A program made the position numbers and the translations under genes. Below, piece by piece: positions 34,355-39,302 of a DNA stretch of 39,302 nt; within the stretch, counting starts at the first letter, position 1; each line of letters starts with the position of its first letter. The notes under the pieces were generated by a model. That model had not been told where the DNA came from, searched no databases, and saw only the letters and a list, made by a program, of their open reading frames with translations. The stretch is from Flammeovirgaceae bacterium UBA5008 (GTDB lineage Bacteria > Bacteroidota > Bacteroidia > Cytophagales > Cyclobacteriaceae), in assembly GCA_002398365.1 (NCBI GenBank), contig DGYK01000021.1, positions 57,739 to 97,040 of the forward strand, read 5' to 3'.

Positions 34355-34822
34355 ATGGCAGATAATAATGGAACAACACAAGGCGCCCCTTGGCCCACCC
34401 CTAAGTTTAGATTCTCGGTTGACTGGGGCACAAAGCAAACGAACTTATCCTTTCAGGAAGTGTCTGGCCTGGATGCCGAAACACAAATCATAGAATACCG
34501 CGATTCCAACAGCCCCATTTTCTCTACGGTAAAAATGCCCGGCATTGCCAAGTATGGAAACGTAACGATGAAGCGTGGCATTTTTGCCAATGACGCTTTA
34601 TTCTGGACGTGGTACAGTCAGATTAAAATGAACACCATTGAGCGATTGGCGGTGATTATTAAATTATTGGATCAAAGCGGTGAAGTGGTAGTAACCTGGA
34701 CATTGAATAACGCATGGCCCACGAAAGTCAGCGCTACGGATTTAAAGTCGGATGGCAACGAGGTGGCCATTGACAGCATTGAAATTGCGCACGAAGGTTT
34801 GACGATTAAATACGGCAAATAA
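34355..34822 (+). CDS. eCIS inner tube protein 1 (Pvc1/gp19-like)
   Basis: A 155-residue tail-tube protein of the gp19/Hcp fold, as in Pvc1 and Afp1. Blocks: FRFSVDWGTKQTNLSFQEVS, GLDAETQIIEYR, KYGNVTMKRGIF and the closing DSIEIAHEGLTIKYG. Typical stacked hexamer protein forming the lumen. Separated from the next tube gene by three bases and from the sheath gene by 46 bp. Confidence 0.9.
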   Translation: MADNNGTTQGAPWPTPKFRFSVDWGTKQTNLSFQEVSGLDAETQIIEYRDSNSPIFSTVKMPGIAKYGNVTMKRGIFANDALFWTWYSQIKMNTIERLAVIIKLLDQSGEVVVTWTLNNAWPTKVSATDLKSDGNEVAIDSIEIAHEGLTIKYGK

Positions 34823-34825
34823 TAG

Positions 34826-35275
34826 ATGGCCAATTTCTACCCCCCCGGTTCATTTTACTTCGCGGTCAGTTTTAGCGGCATCACGGCAAAGATTGACGCA
34901 GCCTTTCAGGAGGCCAGTGGCATCAATGCCGATATAGAAACTGAAGAAGTGGTGTGCGGGGGAGAGAATCGATTTAAGTACAAATTACCAACGGCAATGA
35001 AGTATGGCAACCTGACGCTGAAGAGAGGTTTTGTCACGAGCGATTCAGACTTGGCCAAATGGTGTAGCGATACGCTGGGCAATGGATTCAATACTCCGAT
35101 TGTTCCTAAAACCATTACTGTTAAGTTATTGAATGCCGAGGGCAACACTTTGGTGAGCTGGGATTTCATCAATGCCTATCCGGTAAAATGGGGTGTATCA
35201 GAATTTAAGTCCACCGAAAGCACGTACGTGGTCGAATCGTTGGAATTTGCTTACAACTACTTCACCAAAGATTAG
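34826..35275 (+). CDS. eCIS tube protein 2 (Pvc5-like)
   Basis: A 149-residue second tube protein with the same fold as its neighbour: FYFAVSFSG, FQEASGINADIETEEVVCGG, KYGNLTLKRGFV and VESLEFAYNYF. In PVC and Afp the corresponding protein (Pvc5) sits at the baseplate end of the tube and starts tube assembly. That it fills this role is inferred from its position. Paralogous to the first tube gene. Confidence 0.88.
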   Translation: MANFYPPGSFYFAVSFSGITAKIDAAFQEASGINADIETEEVVCGGENRFKYKLPTAMKYGNLTLKRGFVTSDSDLAKWCSDTLGNGFNTPIVPKTITVKLLNAEGNTLVSWDFINAYPVKWGVSEFKSTESTYVVESLEFAYNYFTKD

Positions 35276-35277
35276 CC

Positions 35278-35442
35278 ATGCCCATCGAGATACGAGAGCT
35301 CATCATCCGCACGCATGTAACCGATGAAGACATGGCTCGAAAGAAGAAAGAAACACCTTCAATCCGATGGAATGAAAAAGAAATCATTGAGCGATGTGTA
35401 GAAAAAGTAATGCGCCAATTAGATCGCAAAAAAGAACGATAA
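35278..35442 (+). CDS. eCIS small protein, DUF5908 (Pvc6 position)
   Basis: A 54-residue, very charged protein starting MPIEIRELIIRTHVTDEDMA, which fits the short DUF5908 family found between tube and LysM baseplate genes of eCIS clusters. The start ATG lies two bases after the upstream stop and the stop four bases before the next gene, so it is firmly part of the operon. The second half (IIERCVEKVMRQLDRKKER) is a basic amphipathic helix. Its exact role in assembly is unclear. Confidence 0.85.
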   Translation: MPIEIRELIIRTHVTDEDMARKKKETPSIRWNEKEIIERCVEKVMRQLDRKKER

Positions 35443-35445
35443 TGT

Positions 35446-36117
35446 ATGAAAGACGCTAGTGGACGACTTCAATATCTGACCCTGGTAGGATACAAAGACA
35501 ATGCGTTTAGCAATAAGATCGATTCGTATCGGGCACTGATTAATCCGGATAAGTACACGCAAAACTATGAGATTGCTTTCAATGAAGAGCAGGGCATCGG
35601 TACATCGAATGCCAGCATTAAGTATAAGAAGTCGGCTCCACAAGGAGTTAGTTTTGAATTAATTTTTGATGGAACGGGTATCTTGTCATCTGCTCGTACC
35701 GATGTGCAAGCAGAGATTACCAAACTGAAGAAGATCGCGTATGATTATAACGGAGAAATTCACAAACCCAATTACCTGAAACTTATTTGGGGCAAGGGGC
35801 TTAGTTTTCCTTGTCAGCTTACGTCACTCAGCATTAACTACACATTGTTTAAATCTGATGGTTCGCCCTTACGGGCAAAGGCCAGTGTCTCCTTTAAAGA
35901 ATATCAGAATCCAAAGAAGGTAGCTGCGCATGCCGATGCCAAATCTCCGGATATGACACATGAATGGCTGGTGCGTGCAGGCGATAATTTACCCATGCTG
36001 TCTCATAAAATTTATGGTGACAGCAGTCAGTATTTGAAAGTAGCCAAATTTAACAAGCTTACTAATTTCAGGTACCTGGTGCCCGGTACAACCATTTATT
36101 TTCCACCCTTGATTTAG
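35446..36117 (+). CDS. eCIS LysM tube-baseplate protein (Pvc7-like)
   Basis: A 223-residue protein combining a CIS tube-type N-terminal domain (about 1-160) with a C-terminal LysM domain (about 172-222: HEWLVRAGDNLPMLSHKIYG, then YLKVAKFNKL and LVPGTTIYFPP). This is the Pvc7/Afp7 (gp53-like) architecture, which links tube and baseplate. The LysM is likely structural rather than peptidoglycan-binding. Confidence 0.9.
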   Translation: MKDASGRLQYLTLVGYKDNAFSNKIDSYRALINPDKYTQNYEIAFNEEQGIGTSNASIKYKKSAPQGVSFELIFDGTGILSSARTDVQAEITKLKKIAYDYNGEIHKPNYLKLIWGKGLSFPCQLTSLSINYTLFKSDGSPLRAKASVSFKEYQNPKKVAAHADAKSPDMTHEWLVRAGDNLPMLSHKIYGDSSQYLKVAKFNKLTNFRYLVPGTTIYFPPLI

Positions 36118-36120
36118 TAT

Positions 36121-37908
36121 ATGCCTGCTACACCTGTTGTTGCTACCAGCGATTTAGTAACCTATACCATTCAGATCAATGGGCAAGCCATCGACTCTTC
36201 CTATCAGGTGCTGTCGGTGATGGTGAACAACCAAATGAATCGCATTCCCTTTTGTGAGATTGAAATATTAGATGGAAATGCGGACACAGAAGATTTCCCC
36301 ATCAGCGATAGCAGTGCTTTTATTCCGGGTAACAAGATGGAGATCAAGGCCGGGTATGAAAGTGGCACAGAGACGATCTTTCAGGGACTCATTGTAAAGC
36401 ATGCCATCCGAATCAAAAAGAATGAAGGCCCCGTGTTGGTGGTGATTGGCAAAGATGCAGCCGTGAAGATGACGAAGGTGCGCAAGAATGCCTACTTTAC
36501 TAATACTACGGACAGCAGCATTCTGTCTTCCATCATAGGTAAATACGGATTGTCAGCAGATGTGTCTTCGACTACTCCGCAATTAAAAGAAGTCATTCAA
36601 TACTATGCCACCGATTGGGACTTTGTATTGGCGCGTGCTGATGTGAACGGAATGGTGACTATAGTGAACAACGGCAAGATCAGTGTGCAATCGCCCGCTA
36701 GTATTTCGAACACTGTGCTGACGCTCACCTATGGAATAGACATATTTGAATTCGATGGGGAAGTAGATGCTGAAAATCAATATAAATCAGTGAAATCTTC
36801 AGCCTGGGATATGAAAGGACAGGCAATCACATCGCAATCGCAATCTCCCACTGATTTCGGAGCAGGTAATCTTTCTACCTCTAAACTTTCAAGTGTGCTC
36901 GATCTCGATTCGTTTGATCTCCAGACGGGTGCCTTTTTAGAAAGTGATATGTTGACTACGTGGGCGAAGGCCAAAGCCATCAAAAGTACTTATGCAAAGA
37001 TGACCGGCACAGTTCAGTTTCAAGGCAGTGCCACTGTGATGCCCGGTGTGTTGATTGAATTGAAAGGTGTTGGAGAACGCTTCAATGGCAAAGGCTTTGT
37101 ATCAGGCGTGCAACATGAATTGCACGAAGGCAATTGGATTACCACCGTTACGCTTGGTATTTCACCGGATTGGTTTACTGAGCAACTCAAAGTAGAAGCA
37201 CCGTTGGCCTCCGGTCTGTTACCCGGTGTGCAAGGTTTACAGATTGGAATTGTTAAACAAATCAATTCCGATCCCGACAATGAACTCCGTGTAAAGCTCG
37301 ATTTGCCTTTGGTAGGTACGGCCGGAGAAGGAGTGTGGGCGCGGTTGGGAAATGTATATGCCTCTTCGGGTTTTGGTTCTTTCTTTTATCCCGAAGTGAA
37401 TGACGAAGTGATCGTTGGATTCTTCAATGACGATCCGCGCTATCCGGTGATACTCGGTTCCTTATACAGTAGTGGTCGTGCACCGGCCTTTACACCGGAT
37501 GAACAAAACAATACCAAGGCGTTGGTTACGCGTACCAAAATGAAAGTGGAGTTTCAGGAAGATAAAAAGATCATTACTATTACTACGCCAGCCAACAATC
37601 AAATTGTATTAAGTGATGAAGCGAAGAACATCAAATTATCCGATGAGAATAATAATTCCATCACCCTATCGGCCAGCGGCATTGAAATTAAGAGCGCTTC
37701 TGCGATTACGATCAATGCAGGAACCAATTTGAACATGGAAGCTTCTACCGGAGCATCCGTGAAAGTATCCGGAGGAGATTTGTCCATGCAGGCACTCAAT
37801 GTTTCCAATGAAGCACAACTTTCGTACAAGGCGCAAGGCAACGCGTCCGCACAACTAACAGCAGCCGGAGAAGTAAAAATTCAAGGAGCCATTGTTATGA
37901 TCAACTAA
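36121..37908 (+). CDS. eCIS spike protein (VgrG-like, Pvc8)
   Basis: A 595-residue spike. Residues about 10-350 match the phage gpD/gp27-like part of VgrG (YYATDWDFVLARADVNGMV near 160-180). A gpV/gp5 OB-fold follows at about 374-455 (LPLVGTAGEGVWARLG and YPEVNDEVIVGFFNDDPRYP), then a repetitive triple beta-helix from about 480 (ITITTPANNQIVLSDEAKN, further IELS-like repeats). The trimeric spike leads the injection machine, with the PAAR tip above it. No extra C-terminal effector domain is visible. Confidence 0.93.
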   Translation: MPATPVVATSDLVTYTIQINGQAIDSSYQVLSVMVNNQMNRIPFCEIEILDGNADTEDFPISDSSAFIPGNKMEIKAGYESGTETIFQGLIVKHAIRIKKNEGPVLVVIGKDAAVKMTKVRKNAYFTNTTDSSILSSIIGKYGLSADVSSTTPQLKEVIQYYATDWDFVLARADVNGMVTIVNNGKISVQSPASISNTVLTLTYGIDIFEFDGEVDAENQYKSVKSSAWDMKGQAITSQSQSPTDFGAGNLSTSKLSSVLDLDSFDLQTGAFLESDMLTTWAKAKAIKSTYAKMTGTVQFQGSATVMPGVLIELKGVGERFNGKGFVSGVQHELHEGNWITTVTLGISPDWFTEQLKVEAPLASGLLPGVQGLQIGIVKQINSDPDNELRVKLDLPLVGTAGEGVWARLGNVYASSGFGSFFYPEVNDEVIVGFFNDDPRYPVILGSLYSSGRAPAFTPDEQNNTKALVTRTKMKVEFQEDKKIITITTPANNQIVLSDEAKNIKLSDENNNSITLSASGIEIKSASAITINAGTNLNMEASTGASVKVSGGDLSMQALNVSNEAQLSYKAQGNASAQLTAAGEVKIQGAIVMIN

Positions 37909-37944
37909 AAAAATAAATGAGGACCAATACTATATACTATTGAT

Positions 37945-38244
37945 ATGCCACCCGCAGCACGACTCACCGACTTTCACCAATGCCCCATGATTACACCGGG
38001 TTTACCACCTATTCCCCACGTAGGTGGCCCGGTGATTGGCCCCGGGCAGCCAACCGTATTGATTATGAAATTACCGGCTGCTACACTGGGAGATATGCTG
38101 GTATGTGTAGGTCCACCCGATACCATTGTAAAAGGTTCGTCTACGGTGTTAATCGGAGGGAAGCCGGCTGCACGCATGGGTGATACGACTGCACACGGAG
38201 GAACAATTATGTTAGGAGCCATGACGGTGATGATTGGTGGGTAA
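37945..38244 (+). CDS. eCIS PAAR-repeat tip protein (Pvc10-like)
   Basis: A 99-residue PAAR protein: MPPAARLTDFHQCP at the start, then repeated glycine-rich turns (GGPVIGPGQPTV, TVLIGGKPAARMGD). His and Cys residues near 11-13, Cys54 and His82 are candidates for the single metal ion at the tip. The protein stops at the fold's end with no toxin extension. In Pvc10 the tip caps the spike. Confidence 0.9.
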   Translation: MPPAARLTDFHQCPMITPGLPPIPHVGGPVIGPGQPTVLIMKLPAATLGDMLVCVGPPDTIVKGSSTVLIGGKPAARMGDTTAHGGTIMLGAMTVMIGG

Positions 38245-38262
38245 AACGAATGATAAAACGCA

Positions 38263-38676
38263 ATGAAAAAAGCTAAATCATTTTTAGGACAAGGTTGGGC
38301 GTTCCCTCCTGAATTTCTGCAAGATGTCAATTCGGTTGCACTTTCATCCGAAGAAGAAAACATCCAACAGAACTTGCATATTCTATTTTCTACACATTGC
38401 GGAGAACGTTTTATGAACAATGGATACGGTACCATTTTACAATCCTTGCTTTTTGATGACCCCGATGCCAACATGTACAGTGCTATTCAGGATACTATTC
38501 GCGATGCCGTTATACTATACGAGCCACGGGTGAAACTGGAAGATGTTCAGATTGAACCCGATCCGCAAAATGAGAGCAAGATCATGATTACGGTGAGCTA
38601 CACTGTAGTAAAGAATAACAGCCGCAGAAATTTTGTATTTCCCTTTCATCTGATTGAAGGCACGAATTTGAATTAA
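38263..38676 (+). CDS. eCIS baseplate wedge protein, gp25-like (Pvc9)
   Basis: A 137-residue protein of the GPW/gp25 family. FLGQGWAFPPEFLQ, EENIQQNLHILFSTHCGER and GYGTILQSLLFDDPD match the gp25 fold, and VKLEDVQIEPDPQNESK near the end holds the family's last conserved strand. gp25 proteins connect sheath and baseplate. It ends 4 nt before the next gene. Confidence 0.9.
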   Translation: MKKAKSFLGQGWAFPPEFLQDVNSVALSSEEENIQQNLHILFSTHCGERFMNNGYGTILQSLLFDDPDANMYSAIQDTIRDAVILYEPRVKLEDVQIEPDPQNESKIMITVSYTVVKNNSRRNFVFPFHLIEGTNLN

Positions 38677-38680
38677 TACT

Positions 38681-39302
38681 GTGGATACTTCCTTCAACAT
38701 ATCGCCATTTATACAAGGAACCTTGCAAGGAAGGCAAACACCGGCTGCGCTGGCTACTACTCATTTTATGGTTGATGAGCGTAGTCAATTAGATTTAGTG
38801 GAATATGCAACGCAGATTAGCCGCGCACTGGATTTCCATACGGTGAATGGTGGTGTGAAGGGAACATGGGAATCGTTCTTGCTTTCAGATGTAACGATGT
38901 TGAGCGCGCGGATTGCCACTACTGAATGTGTAAACAACTACAATCAATTTATCTCATTGTATGAGGCCGCTAAAGAGCAGGGACAACAAAAGGAAAAATA
39001 CCTTCCTTCTTTGTTTGCTTTAGGTTTTGATGTAGTGATTCAAATGGATGGTTGGTTTAAACTATCGAAACAAAACTTTTCGGTGAACACCATTGCCACC
39101 TTTCTGACTGACCTCCTTTCGACTACCGGCCGTAAAATAGTGAATGAGTTTTTTCGCTTATATCGATCGCTGCAAAATGAAAGCCCATTTGCAGAGCCTT
39201 CTAATTTGCAAAAGCTTTACCAATTGGATCCGGCATGGAAATTTAATCCGCTGCTGGAGATGTCAACTAACCCGTCTGGGTTATTGAAAAAGATACAGAG
39301 CA
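38681..39302 (+). CDS. eCIS baseplate protein, Pvc11-like (cut by window end)
   Basis: 207 codons are visible and the 3' part lies outside. I use GTG at 38681, four bases after the upstream stop, because the residues from about 13 on (GTLQGRQTPAAL, then MVDERSQLDLVEYA) align with the start of Bacteroidota eCIS Pvc11-like proteins, so the ATG at 38768 would truncate it. The following VNGGVKGTWESFLLSDVTML fits the same family (gp6/baseplate J-like). The full protein is usually several hundred residues or more. Most of it cannot be checked here. Confidence 0.75.
   Translation, partial: MDTSFNISPFIQGTLQGRQTPAALATTHFMVDERSQLDLVEYATQISRALDFHTVNGGVKGTWESFLLSDVTMLSARIATTECVNNYNQFISLYEAAKEQGQQKEKYLPSLFALGFDVVIQMDGWFKLSKQNFSVNTIATFLTDLLSTTGRKIVNEFFRLYRSLQNESPFAEPSNLQKLYQLDPAWKFNPLLEMSTNPSGLLKKIQS

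Noticed and set aside
32752..38244. Type VI secretion system or prophage tail
   Set aside because: Sheath, DUF4255, DUF5908 and LysM genes in this order are typical of eCIS; there are no TssJLM-like membrane-complex genes and no head genes in the window.

Overview
The window looks like a chromosomal segment of a Bacteroidota bacterium, most likely of the Cytophagales. The signs are Bacteroidota-type promoters (TTG or TTTG, about 20 nt, then TAnnTTTG) in front of many genes, almost no Shine-Dalgarno sites, a short primary sigma factor without region 1.1, a bacillithiol gene (bshB1), tRNAs without encoded CCA, and several families known mainly from this phylum. The species cannot be named from the sequence.

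Layout. 1-6740: a truncated TraB/GumN-like gene (-), a 1032-residue ABCG-type transporter (+), a REP-like palindromic intergenic element, a small His-tailed lipoprotein (+) and a secreted M28 zinc peptidase (-), the last two converging on a shared terminator. 6839-11723 (all -): a fatty-acid hydroxylase-like membrane enzyme and the upper glycolysis genes glucokinase, pfkA and pgi, then a START-like protein. 11888-22299: core genes: tRNA(CAU), an LptF/LptG permease, rpsO-pnp, rpoD, trxB-bshB1, pdxH (-), yqgE, a DUF349 protein and tRNA-Thr(UGU). 22300-28954: less conserved and more AT-rich, with an RDD membrane protein, an overlapping pair of large exported proteins of unknown function, a gene-free stretch holding an 11-unit 21-bp tandem repeat, and a small conserved Bacteroidota protein.

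29274-39302 is the most interesting part. A four-gene operon on the minus strand (lipoprotein, polytopic membrane protein, LytS/NarX-type histidine kinase, NarL-type response regulator) lies back to back with a plus-strand operon for an extracellular contractile injection system (eCIS) of the PVC/Afp/AlgoCIS type. The eCIS genes run: DUF4255 cap/terminator protein, one sheath, two tubes, a 54-residue DUF5908 protein, a LysM tube-baseplate protein, a VgrG-like spike, a PAAR tip, a gp25-like baseplate protein and the start of a Pvc11-like baseplate wedge protein cut by the window edge. The remaining eCIS genes (fibre, tape measure, AAA+ ATPase, cargo) should follow to the right. The 217-bp divergent gap holds a clear promoter for the signalling operon, a cluster of CAGGTA/CCTG motifs and no recognisable housekeeping promoter for the eCIS. 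I infer, without proof, that the two-component system may control the injection system.
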